Source of the DNA: Pseudomonas sp. ANT_H12B | GTDB taxonomy: Bacteria > Pseudomonadota > Gammaproteobacteria > Pseudomonadales > Pseudomonadaceae | Length of the DNA: 64,000 nt | Assembly (NCBI RefSeq): GCF_008369325.1 | Contig: NZ_VOBI01000005.1 | Coordinates: 248,001 to 312,000 of the forward strand | Direction: 5' to 3' | In this document: one piece after another, positions 19,883-29,279 of the stretch | Numbering within the stretch: the first letter of the stretch is position 1 | Layout of the letters: each line of letters starts with the position of its first letter | Position numbers and translations under genes: made by a program | The notes under the pieces: model-generated | Seen by the model: only the letters and a program-made list of their open reading frames with translations | The model's database searches: none | Told to the model about the DNA's origin: nothing

Positions 19883-19977
19883 TGTAATTGGATGGACTCG
19901 CCCAGGCCGAGGCGTCAATGCGCCACGGTGGCAGTCTAAACAGCCATCGACAGCGAGGGCGAGTCCATTCAATTACA
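19883..19977. mobile_element. MITE-like element with 21-bp inverted ends
   Basis: The left arm 19883-19903 (TGTAATTGGATGGACTCGCC, then C) and the right arm 19957-19977 match as inverted copies at 20 of 21 positions around a 53-base middle. The single difference gives a G-U pair in plus-strand RNA. No coding capacity. A frame read through it contains WQSKQPSTARASPFNY, a string I associate with many spurious short ORFs in Pseudomonas genomes, hinting at a dispersed repeat. Surroundings from 19661 to 20009 show no other gene. Confidence 0.6.
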
Positions 19978-20009
19978 GGAGAGCGGCGGAGCGGTCATTT
20001 TCAAGGCAC

Positions 20010-20042
20010 AAAAAAACGCCCCGAACCAATCGGGGCGTTTTT
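20010..20042. terminator. Bidirectional terminator downstream of fabB
   Basis: AAAAAAACGCCCCG and CGGGGCGTTTTT flank a 7-base loop. The A run on one side and T run on the other make it usable from both strands. It ends 24 bases past the fabB stop. Confidence 0.9.
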
Positions 20043-20066
20043 GTGTGCAGCGTAAAAGGGCGGGTA

Positions 20067-21287
20067 TTACTTACCGGCCCAGCGCTTCAGTACCAAGGTA
20101 GCGTTAGTGCCACCGAAACCGAAGCTGTTGCTCATCACAGTGTTGATGGTGGCGTCTTCGCGAGTCTTGGTCAGGATCGGCATGTCAGCCACTTCCGGGT
20201 CCAGTTCGTCGATGTTGGCGGAACCCGCCATGAAGTTGCCTTCCATCATCAGCATGCAGTAGATCGCTTCGTGAACGCCGGCGGCGCCCAGGGAGTGACC
20301 CGACAGGCTCTTGGTGGAGCTGATGGCCGGCGCCTTGTCGCCGAACACTTCACGCACACCTTTCATTTCCGCGACGTCGCCGACCGGAGTCGATGTGCCG
20401 TGGGTGTTCAGGTAGTCGATCGGGGAATCAACGGTGGACATGGCCATCTGCATGCAGCGGATGGCGCCTTCGCCGCTTGGGGCGACCATGTCGTAGCCGT
20501 CGGAGGTCGCGCCGTAGCCAACGATTTCCGCGTAGATCTTCGCGCCGCGAGCCAGAGCGTGTTCCAGCTCTTCGACCACGACCATGCCGCCACCGCCGGC
20601 GATGACGAAACCGTCACGCTTGGCGTCGTAGGCACGGGAAGCTTTTTCCGGGGTTTCGTTGTACTGGCTGGACAGAGCGCCCATGGCGTCGAACAGGAAC
20701 GATTGGCTCCAATGCTCTTCTTCACCGCCGCCGGCGAACACGATGTCCTGCTTGCCCATCTGGATCTGTTCCATGGCGGTACCGATGCAGTGAGCACTGG
20801 TGGCGCAGGCAGAAGCGATGGAGTAGTTCAGGCCTTTGATCTTGAACGGCGTGGCCAGGCAAGCGGAAACGGTGCTGCTCATGGTCCGCGTGACGCGGTA
20901 TGGGCCGACGCGCTTGACGCCTTTCTCGCGCAGGATGTCCAGCGCTTCCATCTGGTTCAGCGTGGAGGCGCCACCGGAACCGGCGATCAGGCCGGTACGC
21001 GGGTTGGAGACTTGCTCATCGGTCAGACCGGAGTCTGCGATGGCGTCTTTCATGGCCAGGTAGGCGTAGGCCGCCGCGTGGCCGACGAAGCGAAAGATCT
21101 TGCGATCGATCAGCTCTTCGAGGGGAAGGTCAATGGAGCCGGAAACCTGGCTACGCAGACCCATTTCGGCATATTCCGGGTTGAACCGGATGCCAGGGCG
21201 GCTTGCACGCAGGTTAGCGGAGACGGTCTCTTTGTCATTGCCCAGGCACGAAACGATGCCCAGACCAGTGATAACGACGCGGCGCAT
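20067..21287 (-). CDS. fabB: Beta-ketoacyl-ACP synthase I
   Basis: 406 residues. Thiolase fold with the catalytic triad Cys161 ([14 protein letters not shown]), His296 ([11 protein letters not shown]) and His331 ([12 protein letters not shown]). It elongates acyl-ACP in type II fatty acid synthesis and is needed to extend the cis-3-decenoyl-ACP made by FabA, so it is required for unsaturated fatty acids. It follows fabA by 11 bases, forming the standard fabAB operon, and is followed by a strong terminator. Confidence 0.97.
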   Translation of the reverse strand: MRRVVITGLGIVSCLGNDKETVSANLRASRPGIRFNPEYAEMGLRSQVSGSIDLPLEELIDRKIFRFVGHAAAYAYLAMKDAIADSGLTDEQVSNPRTGLIAGSGGASTLNQMEALDILREKGVKRVGPYRVTRTMSSTVSACLATPFKIKGLNYSIASACATSAHCIGTAMEQIQMGKQDIVFAGGGEEEHWSQSFLFDAMGALSSQYNETPEKASRAYDAKRDGFVIAGGGGMVVVEELEHALARGAKIYAEIVGYGATSDGYDMVAPSGEGAIRCMQMAMSTVDSPIDYLNTHGTSTPVGDVAEMKGVREVFGDKAPAISSTKSLSGHSLGAAGVHEAIYCMLMMEGNFMAGSANIDELDPEVADMPILTKTREDATINTVMSNSFGFGGTNATLVLKRWAGK

Positions 21288-21298
21288 GCGGATAACCC

Positions 21299-21814
21299 TT
21301 AGAAGTTTTCAGTGGATGTGAAAACGCCGACCCGAAGGCCTTCGGCGGTGTAGATCTCGCGGCCGTCGACGCTGACCGAACCATCGGCAATGGCCAGGTT
21401 CAGCTTGCCCTTCAGCACGCGCTTGATCTGAATGTTATAGGTCACTTTCTTGGCGGTCGGCAGGACTTGGCCGAAGAATTTCACTTCGCCCGAACCCAGC
21501 GCACGGCCGCGGCCCGGCAGACCTTGCCAGCCAAGGAAAAAGCCGACCAGTTGCCACATGGCGTCGAGGCCCAGGCAGCCTGGCATCACCGGATCACCTT
21601 CGAAGTGGCAGGCGAAAAACCACAGGTCCGGAGTGATATCCAGCTCGGCGACCAATTCACCTTTGCCATACTTGCCACCCTCTTCGCTGATATGGGTGAT
21701 GCGATCGACCATCAGCATGTTCGGGGCGGGCAGTTGCGCGTTACCTGGGCCGAACAGCTCACCGCGACTGCAGCGCAGCAGGTCTTCCCGAGTAAAGGCG
21801 TTTTGTTTGGTCAT
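21299..21814 (-). CDS. fabA: 3-hydroxydecanoyl-ACP dehydratase/isomerase
   Basis: 171 residues, the FabA length. The hotdog fold carries the catalytic dyad His70 ([14 protein letters not shown]) and Asp84 ([12 protein letters not shown]). It dehydrates 3-hydroxydecanoyl-ACP and isomerises the trans-2 product to cis-3, the branch point for unsaturated fatty acids. ATG 21814 is preceded by GAGGAGC. First gene of fabAB; a possible regulator site lies about 135 bases upstream. Confidence 0.97.
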   Translation of the reverse strand: MTKQNAFTREDLLRCSRGELFGPGNAQLPAPNMLMVDRITHISEEGGKYGKGELVAELDITPDLWFFACHFEGDPVMPGCLGLDAMWQLVGFFLGWQGLPGRGRALGSGEVKFFGQVLPTAKKVTYNIQIKRVLKGKLNLAIADGSVSVDGREIYTAEGLRVGVFTSTENF

Positions 21815-21948
21815 GCGAGCTCCTCAATAGTCCCATGCGGCAGGTGGGGCAAATCTTCCCGGCCGATCGAAGCGTTCATGCCTCGAGTCAGCAGCCTACT
21901 CATAGACTATTGCGTTGTGGTGAAAGTCACAGCACCAAGGACATGAAT

Positions 21949-21963
21949 GTACACTTGTGCACT
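21949..21963. promoter_or_regulatory. Possible operator upstream of fabAB (DesT-like, weak)
   Basis: GTACACTTGTGCACT is an imperfect palindrome in the fabA upstream region. It shares the ACxCTTGTxxACT pattern that I recall, without certainty, for sites of the fatty-acid regulator DesT of P. aeruginosa. No DesT gene is in the window. Low confidence. Confidence 0.25.
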
Positions 21964-22061
21964 GAAATTATTATTCAAGCCCCTTTTCGGGCCTGTTCGG
22001 GTGCCTAAGACTGCCGCACTTTCGCCTTTCACGCCAGTCGCAGATAGCCGAAAGGCCTGCA

Positions 22062-23969
22062 CTACTGCACCCAGCGCTGCAGAATTTGCTGCAGATCTGT
22101 GCGTTTGAAGGGCTTGGCCAGGTAATCGTTCATTCCCGCCGATAAACAGGCTTCGCGGTCGCCCTGCAAGGCATTGGCGGTCAAAGCGATGATCGGCACG
22201 TCAGCGCAGCCGGGCAATTGGCGAATCTGCCGGGTGGCCTCGTAGCCGTCGATAATCGGCAGTCGGCAGTCCATCAGAATCGCTTCGTAGATCAGACTTT
22301 CGGCACTGCGCACCGCCTGCGCGCCATCGGTGGCGACGCTGACAGTAAAGCCCAGACTGCGCAACATTGCTTCGATGACTGTCTGGTTGACCGGATTGTC
22401 CTCCACCAGCAGCACGTTGCGTCCTTCGCCTTCGCCATCACCGTTGCCGGTGTGGGCACGCGGCGCGAGCACGGGCAACGTCTGTTTATAGCGCGCCAGC
22501 GGGATTTCCAGGGTGAACACCGACCCACGACCTTCCTCGCTCTGGGCGCGCAAGGTGCCGCCCATTCGTTCGGCCAGGGTGCGGGCAATCGGCAAACCCA
22601 GCCCGGTACCGCCGTAACGCCTTGAAATAGAACTGTCGGCCTGCTGGAAGGCGTTGAACATCAATTCCAGGCTTTCGGCCGAGATACCGATCCCGCTGTC
22701 GCGCACGGTGCAGGTGAACCACAACAGTTCGTGATCCAGCGACTGCCACTGCGGTTCGATGGTGACGCGGCCCTGCTCGGTGAACTTCAGCGCATTGCCG
22801 ACCAGGTTCACCAGAATCTGCCGGATGCGCGTCGGGTCGCCCTGAACCTGCAGCACGCGCATGTCGTCGGGAATCAATAGTGCCAGGTCGAGCCCACGTT
22901 GCGCGGCGCTGTGCTGGAACGACTGGGCACAACTGCTGATCAAGTCCACCAGGTTGAATGGGATGTGCTCCAGTTCCAGTTCCGAACGCTCGATGCGCGA
23001 GAAATCGAGGATGTCATTGATGACCTTGAGCAGGTGTTCGGTGGACTCCGAGGCGAGCGCCGCGTATTCGACCTGCTCCTCGGTCATGTCGGTGGTTTCC
23101 AACAGTTGCAGCATGCCCAGCACGCCATTCATCGGCGTGCGCAGTTCGTGGCTCATCATTGCGAGGAAATCGGACTTGGCGTTATTGGCCTTTTCCGCTT
23201 CCTCGCGGGTCTGGATCAACTGCGCCATCGCTTGATGCTGTTCGCGACTGGCTTGTTCGAGACCGTCGGCGAGGTTGTTGATGTGTTGCGACAGCGCGCC
23301 CAGTTCGGTGTCGTCGACAATCGGCAGCGGGGTTTTGTAATCGCCGTCCTGGATTGCCTTGACCGCGTTGCCAATGTCGCGGATCGGTTGCGACAGGCTA
23401 CCGGCCAGGCGTCGGGCGACCAGAAAGGTAAACAGCAACGCGAACAACGCCAGGATCCCGGCCTTGAACAGGATTTCCTGCTGGCGTTGGCTGAACGCAT
23501 CATTGGACAGGCCGACGATCACCCGACCCAGATAGTCCTCGGCGGGGGCCGCGTTGGCGACTTTGCTGCCCTGGAAAAAATCATTGTGCAGCGGGATCCG
23601 TTGCAGCCGCACCGGCGCCTGGAACACTTCAACCTGGTGCGAGCGGGTATGGGTTTCCGACGGTTGCTCGACGTACACCAGAATCCGGTTGGCACTGTCC
23701 TGGACTTCGAGGAAACGCACATTGGGTGTGGCCAGGGTGGCCTTGAGCAAACTTTCGAGTACCTCGTTGTTGCCCGAGATCACCCCGTACTCGGTCGCCG
23801 GCGCCAGTTGGTTGGCGATCAGCTGACCGGTGTGATTGAGCTCCTGGCGCAGGTCCTGGATCCGCACAAAGGTGAAGAAGCTGATCAACAGCAGCGTCAG
23901 CAACAGGGCCGGGCCGAGGCTGATGATTTGGGTGCGGGTGTTGATGTCCCAACGACGACGGAAGGTCAT
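22062..23969 (-). CDS. Hybrid sensor histidine kinase, PA1611-like
   Basis: 635 residues. TM1 (15-37), periplasmic sensor region (38-165), TM2 (about 167-188), HAMP with a conserved DGDYKTPLP, HisKA with FLAMMSHELRTPMNG (His about 274), ATPase with GTGLGLPIARTLAERMGG, and a C-terminal receiver with VEDNPVNQTVI and AILMDCRLPIIDGYE. No HPt domain, so an outside phosphotransfer protein is needed. By synteny next to fabA it matches PA1611, which is reported to bind RetS and feed the Gac pathway. ATGA overlap with the preceding periplasmic protein gene. Confidence 0.88.
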   Translation of the reverse strand: MTFRRRWDINTRTQIISLGPALLLTLLLISFFTFVRIQDLRQELNHTGQLIANQLAPATEYGVISGNNEVLESLLKATLATPNVRFLEVQDSANRILVYVEQPSETHTRSHQVEVFQAPVRLQRIPLHNDFFQGSKVANAAPAEDYLGRVIVGLSNDAFSQRQQEILFKAGILALFALLFTFLVARRLAGSLSQPIRDIGNAVKAIQDGDYKTPLPIVDDTELGALSQHINNLADGLEQASREQHQAMAQLIQTREEAEKANNAKSDFLAMMSHELRTPMNGVLGMLQLLETTDMTEEQVEYAALASESTEHLLKVINDILDFSRIERSELELEHIPFNLVDLISSCAQSFQHSAAQRGLDLALLIPDDMRVLQVQGDPTRIRQILVNLVGNALKFTEQGRVTIEPQWQSLDHELLWFTCTVRDSGIGISAESLELMFNAFQQADSSISRRYGGTGLGLPIARTLAERMGGTLRAQSEEGRGSVFTLEIPLARYKQTLPVLAPRAHTGNGDGEGEGRNVLLVEDNPVNQTVIEAMLRSLGFTVSVATDGAQAVRSAESLIYEAILMDCRLPIIDGYEATRQIRQLPGCADVPIIALTANALQGDREACLSAGMNDYLAKPFKRTDLQQILQRWVQ

Positions 23970-24898
23970 GGGCGGCGTTCTCCTGCGGCCAACTGTGTTG
24001 CGACAAACGCATCAGGCATCTGTTCAATACCTAATGAACGAGCCACCTGCGGGTTACTCAAGACTTTGAAGTGTTGCGGGTAATGCGCGCGTGGCCAGGT
24101 CGACGGCGGCCGGTCGAGCATGTCGTTGAGGATCTCCAGCCAGTCACTCTGATCGCTGTAAGTGCTGGCCAGGCTGCCAGCCTTGACGAATCCGGGGTTG
24201 GGACCGATCAGCGCCATTTGCCGCGCGTAACTGCTGAGCAGCAGGTTCTTCGCGGTTTTCGGGTTGTACAAGTCCGGATCGTCCAGGCCCAGCAACACGT
24301 CGCTGTTTTTCAGCAGAGTCTGCAACGGACGGCTGTCATTGGTGTTTTCCCAGCGCTCGGTAATCACCTCAAGGCCCAGGGACAGGCCGGCCTGGCGCAG
24401 TTCTTTCAAGAGGAATTCGCTGTGGCTGTCGTAGAGCACACCCACGCGTTTGGCATGGGGCAGGAGGAGTCGGGTCAGGCGCAATTGCCGATCCAGAGGC
24501 GGATCGCTCCAGAGCAGGCTGAGGTGTGAGGGCAGAGCGGCACCCAATCGCTGGCGGGCTTGCAGACGGCTGATGCGCAGGACTAGCGTCGCCGGGCCTT
24601 GGGAGTCTTGCAGGCGCCAGTCGAGGCTCGGCAGGTCGAGCAGAATCAAACGGGTGCTGCCGGTCAATTTGCCTGGCGCCGGCAGGTTGGCCAGTGTCTG
24701 GAAACGCACGCTGTCGTCAGGGCGCATCTCGCGCAGGGCCTGGGCGAAGGATTGCGCGCCGGGGCTGTCTTCGGCGCCGGTCAGCAGAATGTCTGCGGCC
24801 CGTGCTGACAGGCTACACAACAGCCCGACAAACACCAGGCACAGCCCGGCGAGCAAGTGGCCAAGGATTGGCGTCTTCCGTGACGGACCATTGGGCAT
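23966..24898 (-). CDS. Periplasmic ABC-type substrate-binding-like protein
   Basis: 310 residues. A cleavable signal peptide (MPNGPSRKTPILGHLLAGL..., LSARAAD cleavage region near 34) leads to two Rossmann-like lobes, with DILLTGAEDSPGAQSFAQAL, RVGVLYDSHSEFLLKELR and YARQMALIGPNPGFVKAG. This resembles the ABC substrate-binding protein family PF04392 (TrpX-like). No ABC permease or ATPase accompanies it; it lies between a TonB receptor gene (1 base gap) and a hybrid kinase gene (ATGA overlap). I infer a role delivering a ligand to the kinase. Confidence 0.75.
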   Translation of the reverse strand: MPNGPSRKTPILGHLLAGLCLVFVGLLCSLSARAADILLTGAEDSPGAQSFAQALREMRPDDSVRFQTLANLPAPGKLTGSTRLILLDLPSLDWRLQDSQGPATLVLRISRLQARQRLGAALPSHLSLLWSDPPLDRQLRLTRLLLPHAKRVGVLYDSHSEFLLKELRQAGLSLGLEVITERWENTNDSRPLQTLLKNSDVLLGLDDPDLYNPKTAKNLLLSSYARQMALIGPNPGFVKAGSLASTYSDQSDWLEILNDMLDRPPSTWPRAHYPQHFKVLSNPQVARSLGIEQMPDAFVATQLAAGERRP

Positions 24899-24899
24899 C

Positions 24900-27023
24900 T
24901 TAGAATTCCAGCTCCGCGCTGAAGAAAATCACCTGACGCTCGTCGTAGTTGTTGTCGACGAAAGTGGTGGGTTGATTGTCGAGGCGTTGTTGGAGCACTC
25001 CAGCCAGTTCCAGATTGGCCTTGCCCAGTCCAATGCGTTTTGCGATGCGCGTGTCGACCCGTTCGAAGCGGTAGCCGTTGAGGGCGTCGTCGCCATAGTA
25101 GAAGAGCGCGCTGTTCCAGCCGTGGCCCCAGTCTCGCAGCCAACCGGCGGAGCCGCTGTTACGTGCGGTCTGTTGCGCATCCAGCGGGTTGCTCGCCTCG
25201 GCATCGACGTAGGCATAGGTCAGGCGCAGGCGGTCGGCGCTGCTGATTCTCCAGTCAATCTGGGTTTCCGCCCCCGAGAAGCGTGAGCGGTTTGAGTTGC
25301 TGGCGATGTACTGATTGTTGCGCAGCGGTTCGCTGATCATGCCGGTGATTTCGTCGTAGAACAGCTTCACATCGACCGCCAGCCCCCAGTCGGCAAAGTA
25401 ACCGTTGTAGCCCAGTTCCCGGGAGCGCATGTGTTCCTGTTCGAGGTCGCCGGGGCCGCGGGTCTTGACAAAATAGCGGGCGCTGGTCTGGCCATAGGCG
25501 CTGGGCCGCAGGTTGGTCACCTGATAGCTCCAGTTGACGTTGTTCTCGAACATGTCCGGTGAACGGATGGCTTGCGAGTACACCGCTCGCAGACCATGAC
25601 GCGGGTTGATCAGGTAATTGACCGCCACTCGCGGGCTCAGCGAGCTGCCGATCAATTGCGTGTCTTCATACATCGCACCGCCCTGTAGCAACCAGTGCTC
25701 GGTGGCGCGCCACTCAAGTTGGCCGAACGCCCGCCAGGTAGTGTCGTCGAGGATGCCATTGAAGTAGGTCTCGGAATCTGCCCGGTCGTAACGATAGTTC
25801 ATGCCGCTGACCAATCGCAGACTGTCGGACAGGCTGAGGGTGTCCTGCAATTCGAGGTCGTAGCGCGTCTCTCGGGTGCTCTGGTCGATGTCGCCACAGA
25901 TTGTTTGTCGGGCGCCGTTTTTCCATTGGTCCAGTACCCGATTGCCCAACGCCCGTTCGGCCGGTGTGCCTGCCGGTGCGCCGGGGCCGGTGAAGCGCTC
26001 CATGTTGCGCGCCAGGCGTTCGGTGTAATTGGGGTTGAGTTGCCACAGCTCGGTCAACTCCGGGCTGAACGAGACCTCGGCGTCGCAGGCGCGCCAGGTC
26101 TGCTGACGATCCCAGTGCTGGGCCGAGCCCTGGATATAAAGGCTGTGCTCGGGATTGATGTCGAGGTTCCAGCGCAAGGAGCCGGCGTAGTCCTTGGCGA
26201 TGACGTCGGAATTGTTCCCGGCGTCGGTAATCCCCGAGAATACCGGGCGGTAGGTATACGGCCGCTGATTGGTCCCGTTCTTGGCATTCAATTGCCAGTC
26301 GATGCTCTGTTGCTCGTTGAGCGTCTGGCTGACGGCGAGGTTGAAGCGGTTCAAGCGGCGACTGTCGCGGTAGTCGGCGCCATTGCGGTCCGAGTCGAAG
26401 CCGTCGTCTTCTTGGCCAGACAGCGACAGACGCAAATCGCCGCCGTCCCAACCCACGCCCTGGCTGGCGTAAAAGTCGTCGATGCCGCGCTGCCCTCGGG
26501 TGATTTTCATCCGCGTGCCGTGGCTGTCTGCCGGGTTGCGCGTGATGATGTTGACCACCGCCATCAGCGCATTGGCGCCATAGCTGACAGTATTGGGTCC
26601 GCGGAAAACCTCGATGCGCTCGATGTCTTCCATGGCTACCGGAATGTCACTCCAGTCCACCGTGGACAAGCCTGCGCGGTACACCGAGCGGCCATCGATC
26701 AGCACTTGCATGCGCCGTGCTTCAGTCGCATTGGTGCCGTGATAGTTCACCGCCGCCTGGTTGCCACTGATGTTACCGACCATCATCCCCGGCACCAGTC
26801 GCAGCAACTCGCTGATATCCCGGGCACCACTGGCGTTGATCAGTTCGCTGTCGATCACCGTCATGCTTCCCGGTACTGCGGCCGGCGACTGCTTGAGTCG
26901 CGTAGCGGTCAGCACTTGCGGCAGTGGTTCACTGTCGAGGAACAAGTCGTCGGCCAGCAATGGCGGGCTGAAAATCAGAGCCAGAACCAGCGGCGAGCGA
27001 GATGATGGAGAGCCAAACGACAC
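24900..27023 (-). CDS. TonB-dependent outer-membrane receptor
   Basis: 707 residues. Signal peptide (SPLVLALIFSPPLLADD), then a plug domain with VLTATRLKQSPAAVPGSMTV, DISELLRLVPGMMVG and IERIEVFRGPNTVSYGANAL, then a 22-strand-type barrel ending in an aromatic terminus (VIFFSAELEF). Receptors of this class import siderophores, cobalamin or other scarce ligands using TonB energy; this one's ligand cannot be read. The start is a GTG at 27023 with AAGGA seven bases upstream. First gene of an operon with a periplasmic binding protein and a hybrid kinase. Confidence 0.9.
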   Translation of the reverse strand: MSFGSPSSRSPLVLALIFSPPLLADDLFLDSEPLPQVLTATRLKQSPAAVPGSMTVIDSELINASGARDISELLRLVPGMMVGNISGNQAAVNYHGTNATEARRMQVLIDGRSVYRAGLSTVDWSDIPVAMEDIERIEVFRGPNTVSYGANALMAVVNIITRNPADSHGTRMKITRGQRGIDDFYASQGVGWDGGDLRLSLSGQEDDGFDSDRNGADYRDSRRLNRFNLAVSQTLNEQQSIDWQLNAKNGTNQRPYTYRPVFSGITDAGNNSDVIAKDYAGSLRWNLDINPEHSLYIQGSAQHWDRQQTWRACDAEVSFSPELTELWQLNPNYTERLARNMERFTGPGAPAGTPAERALGNRVLDQWKNGARQTICGDIDQSTRETRYDLELQDTLSLSDSLRLVSGMNYRYDRADSETYFNGILDDTTWRAFGQLEWRATEHWLLQGGAMYEDTQLIGSSLSPRVAVNYLINPRHGLRAVYSQAIRSPDMFENNVNWSYQVTNLRPSAYGQTSARYFVKTRGPGDLEQEHMRSRELGYNGYFADWGLAVDVKLFYDEITGMISEPLRNNQYIASNSNRSRFSGAETQIDWRISSADRLRLTYAYVDAEASNPLDAQQTARNSGSAGWLRDWGHGWNSALFYYGDDALNGYRFERVDTRIAKRIGLGKANLELAGVLQQRLDNQPTTFVDNNYDERQVIFFSAELEF

Positions 27024-27219
27024 GACACATCCTTGATAGCGAGCAATTGGCGCGCATGTTAACCGAGCGCAATGACTTTTCCAGTCACGTTGTGGGCATT
27101 TTCCTCGGTTTTCTTGGTCTTCTGCCTACAAGTGCCGGTAATTGATGCTGGGGCTGGCCGCCACTGGGCCGCTCCGTATAATGCCGACATCGCCACTGCT
27201 ATGGATTAACGGATTGCAT

Positions 27220-28245
27220 ATGACTGAACAGCGCCCAATTGCGGTCCTGGGAGGCGGAAGTTTTGGTACCGCCGTGGCTAATTTGTTGGCCGAGAACGGG
27301 CATCAGGTCCTGCTGTGGATGCGTGACCCCGAGCAGGCCGAGGCCATTCGGGTCAATCGCGAGAACCCGCGTTACCTCAAAGGCATCAAGATTCTCCCGG
27401 CGGTCGAGGCGGTCACCGACCTGCTGGCCACTCTGGAAGCCTGCGACCTGTGTTTTGTCGCGCTGCCATCGAGCGCGCTGCGGTCGGTACTGGCACCTCA
27501 CGCTGAACGTTTGAGCGGCAAGTTGCTGGTAAGCCTGACCAAAGGCATCGAGGCCCACACGTTCAAACTGATGAGCGAGATTCTTGACGACATCGCCCCG
27601 CAAGCGCGCATCGGTGTTCTGTCCGGGCCGAACCTGGCCCGTGAAATCGCCGAGCACGCGCTGACCGCCACGGTGGTCGCCAGCGAAGACGAAGAGCTGT
27701 GCCAGCGGGTTCAGGAAGCGCTGCACGGTCGCACCTTTCGCGTGTACGCCAGCGCCGACCGTTTCGGCGTGGAATTGGGCGGGGCGCTGAAAAACGTCTA
27801 CGCAATCATCGCCGGCATGGCCGTGGCGCTGGGCATGGGCGAAAACACCAAGAGCATGCTGATCACCCGGGCACTGGCAGAAATGACCCGCTTCGCGGTG
27901 AATCAGGGCGCCAACCCGATGACCTTTCTGGGGCTGGCGGGCGTGGGCGATCTGATCGTGACCTGCTCGTCGCCGAAAAGCCGTAACTATCAGGTCGGGT
28001 TCGCTCTCGGCCAGGGCTTGAGCCTGGAAGACGCGGTGACGCGCCTGGGTGAAGTTGCCGAAGGGGTGAACACCCTCAAGGTGCTCAAGGCCAAGGCTCA
28101 GGAGGTTGGCGTGTATATGCCGCTGGTCGCCGGGCTGCACGCGATTCTGTTCGAAGGGCGCACGCTTGATCAGGTGATTGCGCTGTTGATGCGCGCCGAA
28201 CCGAAGACCGACGTCGACTTTATTTCCACCAGCGATTTCAAATGA
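27220..28245 (+). CDS. gpsA: Glycerol-3-phosphate dehydrogenase [NAD(P)+]
   Basis: 341 residues. The NAD(P) motif [15 protein letters not shown] is at residues 8-22, followed by [17 protein letters not shown] and the catalytic lysine in [15 protein letters not shown]. It reduces dihydroxyacetone phosphate to sn-glycerol-3-phosphate, the backbone for phospholipids, which fits its nearness to fabAB. The start is ATG 27220 ([10 protein letters not shown]); a TATAAT lies 38 bases upstream without a clear -35. Confidence 0.96.
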   Translation: MTEQRPIAVLGGGSFGTAVANLLAENGHQVLLWMRDPEQAEAIRVNRENPRYLKGIKILPAVEAVTDLLATLEACDLCFVALPSSALRSVLAPHAERLSGKLLVSLTKGIEAHTFKLMSEILDDIAPQARIGVLSGPNLAREIAEHALTATVVASEDEELCQRVQEALHGRTFRVYASADRFGVELGGALKNVYAIIAGMAVALGMGENTKSMLITRALAEMTRFAVNQGANPMTFLGLAGVGDLIVTCSSPKSRNYQVGFALGQGLSLEDAVTRLGEVAEGVNTLKVLKAKAQEVGVYMPLVAGLHAILFEGRTLDQVIALLMRAEPKTDVDFISTSDFK

Positions 28246-28288
28246 ATTTATCGACAGCCGACCGATCTACAGAGTCAGGGAGCGAGAC

Positions 28289-28636
28289 ATGAACGATCCG
28301 AAAACAGAAGCCAAGTACGAATCCATCCTGCTGCGGGTGTTGTGGATGATCGTCTTCTTGCTGGTCTGGCAAGTGGCGCAATTCATCCTCGGCGCCGTGG
28401 TGCTGGTGCAGTTGATCTATCGTTTGATCTATGGCGCCCCGAGCGCCAGCCTGATGAACTTCGGCGACAGCCTGAGCCAGTTCCTGGCGCAGATCGGTCG
28501 GTTCGGCAGCTTCCACAGCGACCAGAAACCCTGGCCGTTCGCCGATTGGCCAACGCCGCGTACACCGGAAGGTGAAGCGCCGCACGTCGTGGCACCGGCA
28601 CCGCACCCGGCCCGAGATGAGGAGCCAAAACTATGA
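28289..28636 (+). CDS. DUF4389 membrane protein
   Basis: 115 residues. One long hydrophobic region (14-48: LLRVLWMIVFLLVWQVAQFI onward) is followed by NFGDSLSQFLAQIGRF and a proline-rich cytoplasmic tail. Pattern of the DUF4389 family; function unknown. It sits between gpsA and sixA and overlaps the sixA start by four bases (ATGA). Confidence 0.83.
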   Translation: MNDPKTEAKYESILLRVLWMIVFLLVWQVAQFILGAVVLVQLIYRLIYGAPSASLMNFGDSLSQFLAQIGRFGSFHSDQKPWPFADWPTPRTPEGEAPHVVAPAPHPARDEEPKL

Positions 28637-29085
28637 AACTCTGGGTATTGCGTCATGGTGAAGCCGAGCCACACGGCAAGCGTCCTGATTCGGAACGGGC
28701 ACTGACCGCTCATGGTCGTGAAGAAGTTCTGCGCACTGCCGCCGAGTTGGCCGGCAAGCCGCTGACCGCGATCTATGCCAGCCCTTACCTGCGAGCGCAA
28801 GAGACTGCAGAAATTGTGCGTACGGCGCTGAATTTCGCGCCGGAGATTCGCACCGTCGACTGGCTGACCCCCGACAACCGCCCGCAAGCGGTGGCGGAGC
28901 AGTTGGTGTCTGTCGATCATGCGCTGCTGGTCAGTCATAACCCGCTGGTGGGCAAGCTGTTGGGTTACTTGCAGCACGGCCATGAGCAAGCCCCGGAAGC
29001 GGTGAAAACTGCCGGCCTTGCCGAGCTTGAAGGCGATTTGCCGCTGGCCGGGGCGATGAAGCTCAAAGGCATCAAGCACCCGTAA
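28633..29085 (+). CDS. sixA: Phosphohistidine phosphatase SixA
   Basis: 150 residues of the histidine-phosphatase branch. Catalytic RHGEAEP (His8) at the N-terminus, ERALTAHGREEV, YLRAQETAEIV and SHNPLVGKLLGY with the second histidine. It removes phosphate from phosphohistidine in phosphorelay HPt domains or PTS-type proteins. Translationally coupled to the DUF4389 gene by ATGA and followed by a REP pair. Confidence 0.93.
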   Translation: MKLWVLRHGEAEPHGKRPDSERALTAHGREEVLRTAAELAGKPLTAIYASPYLRAQETAEIVRTALNFAPEIRTVDWLTPDNRPQAVAEQLVSVDHALLVSHNPLVGKLLGYLQHGHEQAPEAVKTAGLAELEGDLPLAGAMKLKGIKHP

Positions 29086-29092
29086 CCGCTTT

Positions 29093-29181
29093 TGTGGGAG
29101 CGTGGCTTGCCCGCGATGGCATCGCTTCAGTCCATCTTATAAACCGCAATGCCTGCATCGCGGACAAGCCCGGCTCCCACA
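29093..29181. repeat. REP-type inverted repeat
   Basis: Left arm TGTGGGAGCGTGGCTTGCCC and right arm ACAAGCCCGGCTCCCACA, with some mismatches in the stems. It lies 8 bases past sixA and ends 34 bases before the perfect palindrome at 29215. Confidence 0.8.
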
Positions 29182-29214
29182 GGACCGGTGTCGTTACTGA
29201 TTTTTGTGTGAAAT

Positions 29215-29242
29215 AGTCAACCAAGCAACTGCTTGGTTGACT
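29215..29242. promoter_or_regulatory. Perfect 28-bp palindrome, likely operator
   Basis: AGTCAACCAAGCA and its exact inverse TGCTTGGTTGACT are separated by two bases. It lies 37 bases upstream of the AMP-ligase ATG, in promoter position. Size and ACCAAGC half-sites suggest a TetR/AcrR-type repressor of acyl-CoA metabolism. No such regulator gene is adjacent. Confidence 0.75.
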
Positions 29243-29279
29243 ACGCTTGCTCCAGACCAAAAACAAAGGAGCGAGTCGC

